This document shows, piece by piece, positions 1 through 6,543 of a DNA stretch of 8,244 nt. The DNA is from an uncultured Lachnospiraceae bacterium (GTDB lineage: Bacteria > Bacillota > Clostridia > Lachnospirales > Lachnospiraceae). The stretch covers positions 1-8,244 of the forward strand of contig CAJOQO010000297.1 in NCBI GenBank assembly GCA_905236545.1. Reading direction: 5' to 3'. Both the position numbers and the translations under genes were made by a program. The notes beneath the pieces are model-generated. The model saw only the letters and a list, made by a program, of their open reading frames with translations, was not told where the DNA came from and ran no database searches. Each line of letters starts with the position of its first letter. Within the stretch, counting starts at the first letter, position 1.

Positions 1-30
1 CTTGTATCAGCCCCCTGCGTCTGTCGTAAG

Positions 31-53
31 GTGATCAGGGTGTGCCCTGTCAC
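31..53. other. small hairpin of unknown role
   Basis: GTGA (31-34) pairs with TCAC (50-53) and CAGGG (36-40) with CCCTG (45-49), giving a nine-pair stem with one bulged T at 35 and a TGTG loop. Neither strand has a T tract next to it, so an intrinsic terminator is not supported. It could close the transcript of a gene to the left of the window. The rest of 1-91 holds nothing I can recognise. Confidence 0.3.
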
Positions 54-91
54 GAACAATAACCCGCAAACAGCAACCGATCAAGTGAGTT

Positions 92-120
92 TTGACATAA
101 GAAACGAGCTTTGTTATCAT
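92..120 (+). promoter_or_regulatory. sigma-70-type promoter for the GT2-GtrA gene
   Basis: A perfect -35 hexamer TTGACA (92-97) is followed by exactly 17 bp and a -10 hexamer TATCAT (115-120, five of six matches to TATAAT). Transcription would start near position 127, leaving a leader of about 105 nt before the GTG start at 233. This is the best promoter match in the window. Hexamers and spacing are seen directly; activity is inferred. Confidence 0.75.
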
Positions 121-127
121 CATGATA

Positions 128-188
128 GTCTGAACAGCCCATTCAGACACGATTGTGTCTGCAAACCATCCATCACGGCTGCAGACAT
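128..188 (+). promoter_or_regulatory. leader with mutually exclusive hairpins
   Basis: Four segments alternate between GTCTG and CAGAC cores. Segment 1 (128-134, GTCTGAA) pairs with segment 2 (142-148, TTCAGAC). Segment 2 extended (144-150, CAGACAC) also pairs perfectly with segment 3 (155-161, GTGTCTG) over a GATT loop. Segment 3 (156-163) pairs perfectly with segment 4 (180-187). So 1:2 plus 3:4 excludes 2:3, the logic of an attenuator or other RNA switch. The array begins at the predicted transcription start and ends about 34 nt before the AGGAGG site. There is no U tract after any stem, so a classical intrinsic terminator is not present; protein binding to the repeated DNA motif is an alternative reading. 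Confidence 0.45.
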
Positions 189-220
189 CCGTAATTGATG
201 AGAATCTGGTAAGAAGAGAA

Positions 221-226
221 AGGAGG
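221..226 (+). promoter_or_regulatory. ribosome binding site fixing the GTG start at 233
   Basis: A perfect AGGAGG lies six nucleotides before an in-frame GTG at 233-235. The upstream in-frame candidate GTG at 155 has no such site and lies inside the hairpin array, and translation from it would add 26 residues with no family similarity before the conserved GT2 strand. The start at 233 is therefore preferred. Confidence 0.85.
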
Positions 227-232
227 AATACA

Positions 233-1402
233 GTGGAATCGAATGCAGTCGTAGTGATCCCTGCGCTGAATCCGCCGTCTTCCTTTGTATCATATATAGA
301 AAAACTGAAAGAAGAGGGATTCGAGAGAATCGTCGTCGTGAATGACGGAAGCAGGACAGATAAGCTTCCGATCTTCTTCCGGCTGAAGAGGCTGGGCGCG
401 ATCGTGATCGACCATAAGCAGAATCTCGGGCAGGGCGCAGCGCTCCGCACAGGATTCGCGTATTATACAGAGCATTTCCAGGGACAGACGGATGGTGTTA
501 TCACCCTGAACGCGGACCGGCAGATTCCGCCTTCCGACGCGGCTAAGATCGCCTCCTCCCTGCACAACGAGCAGGCGATGGGAACCTTCGCCCTGGTTGT
601 CGGAACCAGGAACCTGGAGGGGAAGAACGTTACGGACTATGACTACAACATGGGCGGCGTGATGAAGCTGCTCTATCATATGCTGATGGGCGTCCGCCTG
701 AATGATCCTCTTTCCGGCGTTTTCGGGATTCCGGATCTGAGGATCAGGCAGTGTATGGATATTGAGGGAGACGGGTACTCCTATGTAACCTCACTGACCA
801 TGTCCTTTGAAAAGATCGGATTCCTCCAGGTGCCGGTCCGCTATGCCGTACTTGAGGAGGGCGCTGAACCGACATACAGGAAGATCCCCGATACGATCCG
901 GATCCTGTATACGATCTTTAAGAAGTTTATTCTGTATTCCATCACGTCGGTGGGGGCGTCGATTCTGGATGTTATCATGTTCGGAATCTTCAATTCGGTC
1001 ACATTCCGGGGACAGCCGCTGGCGATTCTCTACAGCACGGTCTGCGCGAGACTGATCTCCGCGTCGGCAAACTATCTGCTGACGAAGCGGTTTGTATTTC
1101 ATTTTAAATCAGATTCGGCGCAGGGGACAACGAAGAGCGCCGGCGCATTTTTCCTGCTCAGCGCCATGCAGTGCATCTGTTCCGCGCTGTCTGTCAGCGC
1201 GATGAAGGCGCTGTTTGGCGGAAATGTGGTCGGCATCAAAGTGCTGGCAGACGCGGTGCTGTTCTTTATCAGCTATAAGATTCAGCACAAGTACATCTTT
1301 AAGGATGATAAGAAAAAAGAGGATCCGGAAACAGAGATACAGATGAGCAGAGCGCGCGAGGCGGCGCAGGCTGTAGAGGCGAGACCGGAACAGGAGATCT
1401 GA
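233..1402 (+). CDS. GT2 family glycosyltransferase fused to a GtrA-like membrane domain
   Basis: This 389-residue protein joins two modules. Residues 5-225 are a GT-A fold family 2 glycosyltransferase of the dolichol-phosphate-mannose synthase/GtrB type: VVVIPALNPP (6-15), VVNDGS (35-40), NLGQGAALRTG (64-74) and TLNADRQIPP (91-100) follow the family order. Residues 231-358 are a GtrA-like unit with about four membrane helices, recognisable by KFILYSITSVGASILDVIMF (231-250) and RLISASANYLLTKRFVF (273-289). The likely role is sugar transfer from a nucleotide sugar to a polyprenyl phosphate at the inner face of the membrane, with the GtrA part helping to flip or anchor the product; acceptor and sugar are unknown. 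The usual DxD-type acidic motif reads NAD (93-95), a departure worth noting. A charged tail (359-389) is probably cytosolic. The gene has its own promoter, and its stop codon lies in the palindrome shared with the convergent gene. Confidence 0.85.
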   Translation: MESNAVVVIPALNPPSSFVSYIEKLKEEGFERIVVVNDGSRTDKLPIFFRLKRLGAIVIDHKQNLGQGAALRTGFAYYTEHFQGQTDGVITLNADRQIPPSDAAKIASSLHNEQAMGTFALVVGTRNLEGKNVTDYDYNMGGVMKLLYHMLMGVRLNDPLSGVFGIPDLRIRQCMDIEGDGYSYVTSLTMSFEKIGFLQVPVRYAVLEEGAEPTYRKIPDTIRILYTIFKKFILYSITSVGASILDVIMFGIFNSVTFRGQPLAILYSTVCARLISASANYLLTKRFVFHFKSDSAQGTTKSAGAFFLLSAMQCICSALSVSAMKALFGGNVVGIKVLADAVLFFISYKIQHKYIFKDDKKKEDPETEIQMSRAREAAQAVEARPEQEI

Positions 1403-1420
1403 TCCGGGACTGCCGGATCA
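1400..1420. terminator. palindrome shared by convergent genes, bidirectional terminator candidate
   Basis: TGATCCGG (1400-1407) pairs perfectly with CCGGATCA (1413-1420) around a five-base loop. The outermost three pairs are the TGA stop of the plus-strand glycosyltransferase (1400-1402) and the TGA stop of the minus-strand DUF402 gene (1420-1418). There is no T tract on either side, so strength as an intrinsic terminator is uncertain. The position between convergent genes makes a two-way transcription stop the simplest reading. Confidence 0.55.
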
Positions 1421-1927
1421 GGACAGCTTCTGCGCCCGCTCCTGTTCCTCTGCGGTATTGATATACTTCTGGAGCGTGTCGAAGGCTCCTTTGTAGATGA
1501 TCTTCAGAAGACGGTCGAGATGGCGCAGCGCCCGCTGCAGTTCGTCCGGCTGGATCAGATGATCCCGCTGGGCGTCCGCCAGTTCATCGAGATCCACAAC
1601 CCGCACACGCCCGTCCGGATAGATGACGACATCCGCGAGAAGGTCGGTAAAAATGTAGGTGTCCACACCGTCCTCCGTGGTGCGGTCCGTCTGGATAATA
1701 TCGCAGTACCAGCTGATCAGGCGGTCCTCATGGTCATAGAACTTGCTGACCTTGAAGCCCCGCTCCGGGAAATAGCAGGAATATCCGTGAGAAAGCGTTT
1801 TCTTGGGGTGAAGAGTGGACCACCTGGTTACGATCACATCGCTGTCGCGGTAAAGGAGAATATCATCCTTCAGAAAGACACACTCTGCAGGAATGATGCG
1901 TTTGCGGTAAAGCTTTAGTCCTTCCAT
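1418..1927 (-). CDS. DUF402 (FomD/Ntdp-like) family protein
   Basis: This 169-residue soluble protein has the hallmarks of the DUF402 fold: ISWYCDI (71-77), Y91, TDLLADVVIYPDGRVRVVD (94-112) and LDELADA (113-119), followed by a helical tail (about 124-160). Characterised relatives are Staphylococcus Ntdp and Bacillus YgaC-like nucleoside di/triphosphatases and Streptomyces FomD, which hydrolyses a cytidylyl intermediate of fosfomycin synthesis. The aspartates in the DxxxDV and DxDEL stretches are the likely metal ligands. A nucleotide phosphohydrolase role is thus the best guess, but the substrate cannot be read from the sequence. The start is supported by GAGGT (1938-1934 on the minus strand) six bases upstream. 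It is transcribed divergently from galT and converges with the glycosyltransferase; no functional link to either is evident. Confidence 0.8.
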   Translation of the reverse strand: MEGLKLYRKRIIPAECVFLKDDILLYRDSDVIVTRWSTLHPKKTLSHGYSCYFPERGFKVSKFYDHEDRLISWYCDIIQTDRTTEDGVDTYIFTDLLADVVIYPDGRVRVVDLDELADAQRDHLIQPDELQRALRHLDRLLKIIYKGAFDTLQKYINTAEEQERAQKLS

Positions 1928-1945
1928 AATATGACCTCATATAAA

Positions 1946-2141
1946 GTTACTATTCACGGCCGGTCTGAGTCTTTGCATCTGATGCGTCAGGCTTGCCTGT
2001 AAGCGGCAGTACAAAGCTCAGATCAGGCCCGTGGAGCGGGACCTTCCCCCACAACCGGGAACAGGGAGCTGCGAAGCAGCGGCGGATGCGCGTCTGCGCA
2101 GACGGTTCACGGTCTGTGGGGAAGGGGCCGTGAATCGTAAC
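1946..2141. repeat. 196-bp inverted-repeat-bounded folded element
   Basis: The ends form an inverted repeat: GTTACTATTCACGGCC (1946-1961) matches the reverse complement of 2126-2141 at 15 of 16 positions. Inside are further stems: CTGAGTCTTTG (1965-1975) with CAAAGCTCAG (2012-2021), one bulge; CAGGC/GCCTG (1988-1999); CCCG/CGGG (2028-2040); CCTTCCCCCACA (2042-2053) with TGTGGGGAAGG (2115-2125), one bulge; GCTGC-GAA-GCAGC (2068-2080); and the palindrome CGTCTGCGCAGACG (2091-2104). These nest into one multi-branched structure. A competing local stem pairs TTCACGG (2106-2112) with CCGTGAA (2128-2134). It has no plausible coding frame. It fills most of the 317-bp gap between DUF402 and galT; the remaining 2142-2231 holds no convincing promoter. 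It could be a non-coding RNA, a long galT leader, or a palindromic mobile repeat. Confidence 0.65.
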
Positions 2142-2231
2142 CATATAAGTGTACGGTTCCCGGAGATGCCGGTGTTTCAGACAGGAATTATATACAGTGT
2201 AGCTCAGTGATAATCGTTTGTAAATGAAAAA

Positions 2232-2239
2232 GGCGGGGA
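2232..2239 (+). promoter_or_regulatory. ribosome binding site favouring the galT start at 2245
   Basis: The purine-rich GGCGGGGA ends five bases before ATG 2245. The alternative in-frame ATG at 2224 is preceded by an A/T-rich stretch without any Shine-Dalgarno match, and the seven extra residues (MKKAGKD) would be encoded by the ribosome-binding sequence itself. The match to GGAGG is imperfect, so the choice is likely but not certain. Confidence 0.6.
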
Positions 2240-2244
2240 AAGAC

Positions 2245-3813
2245 ATGGTACAGAATGCGATCGCAAAGCTGGTGCAATACGGACTGTCAACAGAGCTGAT
2301 CGGGAAGGAGGATGCTGTCTGGGCAGCGAATCGTCTGCTGAAACTTCTCTCTCTGGATGAGCTTTCGGAGGAAGCCGGGGAGGCGATTCTTTCCTTTGAT
2401 CCGTCGGATCAGAGCCCTGTTCCGCTCCTCCCTGAGATTCTTCGCGTCTTATGCGACGATGCCGTAGAACGGGGACTGATCGAAGAGGATACGGTCACAT
2501 ACAGAGATCTGTTTGATACAGAGCTGATGGGTGTGCTGACGGATCGTCCGTCGGGCGTTTCGAAGAGATTCTTTGAGATCCTGAACAGGGAAGGGACGCG
2601 TGCGGCGACGGACTGGTACTATAAGTTCAGCTGCGATACCAACTATATCCGCCGCGACAGGATCGCAAAGGATGTCAGGTGGCTGGCGCCGACACAGTAC
2701 GGCGATATGGATATCACGATCAATCTCAGCAAGCCGGAGAAGGATCCCCGGGCGATTGCAGCGGCGAAATACGCGAAGCAGACAGCCTACCCGAAGTGTC
2801 AGCTTTGCTATGAAAATGAGGGCTACGCAGGACGGGTGAACCACCCGGCCCGCGCGAACCACCGTGTGATCCCGGTTACGATCGACGGCCAGCCGTGGTG
2901 CCTGCAGTATTCTCCGTATGTTTATTACAATGAGCACTGCATCGTGTTCAACAGCAGGCATATTCCGATGGTGATCGATAAGAGCGCGTTCCGGAAGCTG
3001 TTCGATTTCGTATCCCAGTTCCCTCATTATTTTGTGGGTTCGAACGCGGATCTCCCGATCGTAGGAGGAAGCATCCTGGCGCATGAGCATTTCCAGGGCG
3101 GGAACTATGAGTTCGCCATGGCGAAGGCACCGGTTGAACGCTCCGTCTCCTTCAGGGGATTTGAGGAGGTGGAGGCAGGAATCGTGAAATGGCCGATGTC
3201 GGTCATCCGCCTGTCGTCGGAGGATCCATCGCGGATCGTCGATCTGGCAGACAGGATCCTCGGACACTGGAGAGCCTATACGGATGAGGAGGCATATATC
3301 TTTGCCGAGACGAACGGCGAAAAGCATAATACCATCACGCCGATCGCGAGAAAGCGCGGGGACAGGTTTGAGCTTGACCTCGTGCTCCGAAATAATATTA
3401 CCACCCCGGAACATCCCCTGGGCGTCTACCATCCACACGCCGAGTATCATCATATCAAGAAGGAAAACATCGGACTGATCGAGGTGATGGGATGCGCGAT
3501 CCTTCCGGCAAGACTGAAGGATGAGATGGCGCGGCTGAAGGAGGCGGTGCTGGAGGGGCGCGACTACAGGAAGGATGAGACGCTGGAGAAGCACGCTGAC
3601 TGGATGGACGCGATCCGGTCACGGTATGAAGAGCTGAATGCGGACAACATTGACCGGATTCTCCGGGATGAGATCGGAGCTGTGTTCTCGAAGGTTCTGG
3701 AAAATGCGGGAGTGTACAAACGTGATGAAAAAGGACAGAAAGCTTTCCTGAGGTTTGTCGATTCGGTAAACCGTCAGGATCCGGATCTTATGATGAGTAC
3801 CTGTCGTGAATGA
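2245..3813 (+). CDS. galT: UDP-glucose--hexose-1-phosphate uridylyltransferase, class II
   Basis: This 522-residue cytosolic enzyme transfers UMP from UDP-glucose to galactose-1-phosphate, the middle step of the Leloir pathway. It belongs to the longer class II GalT of Bacillota rather than the roughly 350-residue E. coli type. Visible landmarks are the cysteine stretch PKCQLCYENEGYAGR (183-197), the conserved block HPARANHRVIPV (200-211), the GGSILAHEHFQGG stretch (274-286) whose HEH corresponds to the nucleotidyl-histidine region, and the C-terminal HPLGVYHPH and HHIKKENIGLIEVMG segments (390-416). The N-terminal helical part AKLVQYGLSTELI (7-19) is also typical. No galK or galE is nearby, so it may serve galactose use or nucleotide-sugar balance. 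It lies downstream of the folded element 1946-2141 and 73 bp before proS, with which it may be co-transcribed. No terminator separates the two. Confidence 0.93.
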   Translation: MVQNAIAKLVQYGLSTELIGKEDAVWAANRLLKLLSLDELSEEAGEAILSFDPSDQSPVPLLPEILRVLCDDAVERGLIEEDTVTYRDLFDTELMGVLTDRPSGVSKRFFEILNREGTRAATDWYYKFSCDTNYIRRDRIAKDVRWLAPTQYGDMDITINLSKPEKDPRAIAAAKYAKQTAYPKCQLCYENEGYAGRVNHPARANHRVIPVTIDGQPWCLQYSPYVYYNEHCIVFNSRHIPMVIDKSAFRKLFDFVSQFPHYFVGSNADLPIVGGSILAHEHFQGGNYEFAMAKAPVERSVSFRGFEEVEAGIVKWPMSVIRLSSEDPSRIVDLADRILGHWRAYTDEEAYIFAETNGEKHNTITPIARKRGDRFELDLVLRNNITTPEHPLGVYHPHAEYHHIKKENIGLIEVMGCAILPARLKDEMARLKEAVLEGRDYRKDETLEKHADWMDAIRSRYEELNADNIDRILRDEIGAVFSKVLENAGVYKRDEKGQKAFLRFVDSVNRQDPDLMMSTCRE

Positions 3814-3853
3814 ATCTGTTCCGGAATCCGGACAAGTCAAATGAGGAAGCTGA

Positions 3854-3870
3854 TTCGGTACAGATCCGAA
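3854..3870 (+). other. small stem just before the proS ribosome binding site
   Basis: TTCGG (3854-3858) pairs with CCGAA (3866-3870) around a seven-base loop, two bases before the AAGGAG site of proS (3873-3878, eight bases before ATG 3887). The 73-bp gap is far too short for a T-box leader, the usual control of Bacillota tRNA synthetase genes, and no T-box consensus was seen. The stem is short and could be chance. Confidence 0.25.
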
Positions 3871-3886
3871 ATAAGGAGATAACAGT

Positions 3887-5329
3887 ATGGCAAAAGAAAA
3901 GAAATTTGTCGAGGAGATCACTTCGATGGAGGAGGACTTCGCCCAGTGGTATACCGATGTGGTGAAGAAGGCGGAGCTTACCGGCTACACGCAGCTGAAG
4001 GGGTTCATGGTGATAAAGCCTGCGGGATATGCGATCTGGGAGAATATACAGTATGAGCTGGACCGCAGATTCAAGGAAACCGGCGTGGAAAATGTCTATC
4101 TTCCCTGCCTGATTCCGGAGAGCCTTCTTCAGAAGGAGAAGGATCATGTTGAGGGATTTGCGCCGGAGGTTGCCTGGGTGACGCATGGCGGTGCGCAGGA
4201 ACTGGAGGAGCGCATGTGCGTGAGACCGACGTCGGAAACGCTGTTTTCTGATTTCTATTCCAGGGACGTGCATTCTTACCGTGATCTGCCGAAGGTTTAT
4301 AACCAGTGGTGTTCGGTTCTGCGCTGGGAGAAGACGACCCGTCCGTTCCTGCGTTCCAGGGAGTTCCTGTGGCAGGAAGGCCATACGGTTCATGCAACCG
4401 CTGAGGAGGCGCAGGAGCGCACGGAGCAGATGCTGAATGTATATGCGGACTTCGCGGAGGAATTTCTTGCGATTCCTGTTGTCCGCGGACAGAAGACAGA
4501 GAAGGAAAAGTTCGCCGGAGCGATTGCAACCTATACGATCGAGGCGCTCATGCATGACGGGAAGGCGCTGCAGTGCGGTACGAGCCATAACTTTGGAGAT
4601 GGGTTCGCCAGGGCATTTGAGATCCGGTATGTAGGAAAGGACAACACGCTGGAATACTGCCATCAGACCTCGTGGGGAATGACGACGCGCATGATCGGCG
4701 CGATCATCATGGTGCATGGCGACAACAGCGGACTGAAGCTGCCGCCAAGGGTCGCGCCGGTCCAGGCGATGGTTATTCCGATTCAGCAGAAGAAGGGAAA
4801 TGTGCTGGAGAAGGCGTTTGAGCTGAAGGAGTCGCTGGTTCAGGCGGGGATCCGCGCGAAGCTTGATGATACGGACAAGAGCCCGGGCTTTAAGTTTTCC
4901 GAGCAGGAGATGCGCGGAATCCCGGTCCGGCTGGAGATCGGTCCGAAGGATATCGAGAACGGACAGTGTGTCATCGTCCGCAGGGATACCCGTGAAAAGA
5001 TCACTGCGCCGGTCGCAGGCGCCGCACAGGCGGTAAAGGAGCTGCTGGAGAAGATCCAGAAGGATATGTATGACAACGCGAAAGCGCGGATGGAGCAGAT
5101 GACCTATACTGCCTCCACGAGAGAAGAGTTCTGTGAGCTTGCGGCGACGAAGCCCGGATTCATCCGCAGCATGTGGTGCGGAGACCAGGGGTGCGAGGAG
5201 GAGATCAAGGACCAGCTTGGCGGCGTGACGAGCAGGTGCATCCCGTTCCGGCAGGAGCATCTGTCCGACACCTGCATCTGGTGCGGAAAACCGGCAAAGG
5301 CCATGGTTTACTGGGGCAGGGCGTATTAA
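3887..5329 (+). CDS. proS: prolyl-tRNA synthetase, type 3 (ProRS without editing insertion)
   Basis: This 480-residue class II synthetase charges tRNA-Pro with proline in the cytosol. Its length and layout match the archaeal/eukaryal-like ProRS found in some bacteria such as Thermus, which lacks the editing insertion of E. coli-type ProRS. Landmarks: motif 1 region (about 45-75), proline-binding RPTSE (113-117), motif 2 with [16 protein letters not shown] (147-162), the [11 protein letters not shown] stretch (230-240), and motif 3 [14 protein letters not shown] (278-291). The anticodon-binding domain follows (about 292-395). The C-terminal zinc domain carries four cysteines, C431, C436, C463 and C466, and ends in a terminal tyrosine (WGRAY) that in Thermus ProRS reaches back to the active site. 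The start is fixed by AAGGAG eight bases upstream. It probably shares a transcript with galT and ends before two hairpins. Confidence 0.96.
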   Translation: MAKEKKFVEEITSMEEDFAQWYTDVVKKAELTGYTQLKGFMVIKPAGYAIWENIQYELDRRFKETGVENVYLPCLIPESLLQKEKDHVEGFAPEVAWVTHGGAQELEERMCVRPTSETLFSDFYSRDVHSYRDLPKVYNQWCSVLRWEKTTRPFLRSREFLWQEGHTVHATAEEAQERTEQMLNVYADFAEEFLAIPVVRGQKTEKEKFAGAIATYTIEALMHDGKALQCGTSHNFGDGFARAFEIRYVGKDNTLEYCHQTSWGMTTRMIGAIIMVHGDNSGLKLPPRVAPVQAMVIPIQQKKGNVLEKAFELKESLVQAGIRAKLDDTDKSPGFKFSEQEMRGIPVRLEIGPKDIENGQCVIVRRDTREKITAPVAGAAQAVKELLEKIQKDMYDNAKARMEQMTYTASTREEFCELAATKPGFIRSMWCGDQGCEEEIKDQLGGVTSRCIPFRQEHLSDTCIWCGKPAKAMVYWGRAY

Positions 5330-5399
5330 ACCGGATTTTCGGCTGTACGGATGGGTCACGAAAAGGATCGTACCGGCAGGCTTATTTGAAAATGGATCC

Positions 5400-5433
5400 A
5401 GGATGCCTCAGCCGGTGCCGGCTGGGGCATCCT
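5400..5433 (+). terminator. long GC-rich stem-loop after proS
   Basis: Positions 5400-5415 pair with 5418-5433 over sixteen positions including one G-T pair, so the folded stem has about fifteen pairs and a tight GTGC loop. It is the longest stem in the window. The bases after it are TGTCTGTCTG rather than a clean T run, so it may slow or protect transcripts rather than terminate alone. The canonical terminator lies 44 bp downstream. Positions 5330-5399 hold nothing recognisable. Confidence 0.6.
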
Positions 5434-5476
5434 GTCTGTCTGAAGGAGCGGGAACGGTCATCCCCGTTCACTGAAG

Positions 5477-5499
5477 CGCATCGGATGGATGCGTTTTTT
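5477..5499 (+). terminator. intrinsic terminator of the galT-proS unit
   Basis: CGCATC (5477-5482) pairs with GATGCG (5488-5493) around GGATG, followed at once by six T residues (5494-5499). This is the textbook Rho-independent arrangement and the only one in the window with a clean T tract. It separates proS from the transporter downstream, which must therefore have its own promoter in 5500-5563; I found no convincing hexamer pair there. Confidence 0.85.
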
Positions 5500-5573
5500 A
5501 CCGGACGCCTCCGGAAGACAATCCTGCACAGTCTGCATAAAGAGCTGTACCGTTCCATATTGTGGGGAGACGC

Positions 5574-6482
5574 ATGACAAGGGAGAAAAGATTTCAGCTG
5601 AGACAGTCGATGATTCTGCTGTTCACCTCGCTGATCTGGGGTGCGGCCTTCGTGGCGCAGAGTGTCGGGATGGAATATATCGGTCCGTTCACCTTGATCG
5701 GGATCAGGTTCCTCCTCGGCGCCGTGACGCTTCTTCCTGTCATTTTGCTCCAGAACTATCTGATACATCCGGATGCGGATGGCGTGAGAAGAAACCGGGA
5801 CGGGCGCGCCATGAGCGGGCGGATCCTGCTTCTGGGAGGAATCCTGTGCGGGATCGCGCTCGGATGCGCGTCAACCGTCCAGCAGCTCGGAATCGCGAAG
5901 ACGACGGTAGGGAAGGCAGGATTTCTTACCGCGATGTATATTGTCATCGTACCTGTTTACGCATTTTTCCTGGGACGGAAAACAAGACCGCTGATCTGGC
6001 TGTGTGTTGCCGCAGCCTGTGTGGGGATCTATCTTCTCAGCGTGCCTCCGGGCAGGATCACGCTGACCCGGGGAGACGCGCTGTGCCTGCTCAGCGGATT
6101 TCTCTTCGCGGTTCAGATTCTTCTGGTGGATCATTATGCCGCCCTTGCAGACGGAGTGCGTATGGCGGCCATTGAGTTCCTTACTGCATCCGCAATGGGA
6201 TTTGTCCTGATGCTTCTCTTCGAACATCCGCGGATGGATGCCATCCGGGACGCGGCCTGGCCGCTTCTCTACCTTGGAGTAATGAGCTCGGGCACGGCCT
6301 ATACGCTTCAGTTTGTTGGCCAGAGAGGGTTGAACCCGACGATTGCATCCCTGATCATGAGCCTGGAATCGACAATCTCCGTCATCTGCGGATTCGTGTT
6401 CCTTCACCAGACGCTGACAATGAAGGAACTGGCCGGCTGCCTCGTGATGGCGCTGGCGATTGTGATGGCACAGCTGGCCTGA
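5574..6482 (+). CDS. EamA-domain (DMT superfamily) exporter
   Basis: This 302-residue inner-membrane protein has two EamA repeats of about five helices each, roughly 12-156 and 168-300, which makes the standard ten-helix drug/metabolite transporter. Signature stretches are LIWGAAFVAQSVGM (20-33) in the first helix and SLIMSLESTISVICGFVFL (259-277) in the second repeat, where most family members have a close LxxLEPVxA/LESVFA version. A short hydrophilic loop (about 64-82) divides helices 2 and 3. Members export amino acids, purines or other small metabolites by proton antiport; the substrate here is unknown. The ATG at 5574 follows GGGGAG (5564-5569) by four bases and is preferred to an in-frame GTG at 5562, which would overlap that site. 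The gene stands between a strong terminator and the next promoter, so it appears monocistronic. Confidence 0.88.
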   Translation: MTREKRFQLRQSMILLFTSLIWGAAFVAQSVGMEYIGPFTLIGIRFLLGAVTLLPVILLQNYLIHPDADGVRRNRDGRAMSGRILLLGGILCGIALGCASTVQQLGIAKTTVGKAGFLTAMYIVIVPVYAFFLGRKTRPLIWLCVAAACVGIYLLSVPPGRITLTRGDALCLLSGFLFAVQILLVDHYAALADGVRMAAIEFLTASAMGFVLMLLFEHPRMDAIRDAAWPLLYLGVMSSGTAYTLQFVGQRGLNPTIASLIMSLESTISVICGFVFLHQTLTMKELAGCLVMALAIVMAQLA

Positions 6483-6491
6483 ATCCTGCTT

Positions 6492-6520
6492 TTGCAATCC
6501 TGCCCGCAGAGTGGTAGGAT
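6492..6520 (+). promoter_or_regulatory. candidate promoter of the PII-like/antiporter operon
   Basis: TTGCAA (6492-6497) and TAGGAT (6515-6520) are separated by exactly 17 bp, each matching four of six consensus bases. The predicted start is near 6527, directly ahead of GGAGG (6529-6533), which would give a leader of under 20 nt. The match is moderate; I see no terminator in the 61-bp gap, so read-through from the transporter gene is also possible. Confidence 0.4.
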
Positions 6521-6543
6521 AAGCATACGGAGGCAGAAAAGAA

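Noticed and set aside
1..198. A plus-strand frame open from the left edge to a TGA at 196-198, about 65 codons, as the tail of an upstream gene
   Set aside because: Its translation is rich in Cys, His and Asn without any recognisable motif, and it runs through the consensus promoter and hairpins at 92-187. A leader is the better explanation.
155..232. An N-terminal extension of the glycosyltransferase starting at GTG 155
   Set aside because: The AGGAGG at 221-226 points to GTG 233, and the extension precedes the first conserved strand with no similarity to the family.
1946..2141. An insertion sequence
   Set aside because: At 196 bp it has no room for a transposase, and no clear perfect target-site duplication flanks it. 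At most it is a non-autonomous palindromic repeat.
2142..2244. A promoter directly upstream of galT (TATAAG at 2144, ATTATATA near 2187, GATAAT at 2209)
   Set aside because: None of these -10-like boxes has a recognisable -35 hexamer at 16-18 bp, so I did not list one.
1950..2246. A 98-codon minus-strand frame covering the folded element
   Set aside because: It only reads through the stems, has no ribosome binding site and gives a low-complexity peptide without family features.
3814..3886. A T-box leader for proS
   Set aside because: The gap is 73 bp, too short, and no T-box consensus or antiterminator is present.
3788..5359. A 523-codon minus-strand open frame antisense to proS
   Set aside because: It lies wholly over proS, is extremely rich in Arg, Leu and His, and matches no family. 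It is a codon-bias shadow in GC-rich DNA. The 381-codon frame opposite galT (2449-3594) is rejected for the same reason.
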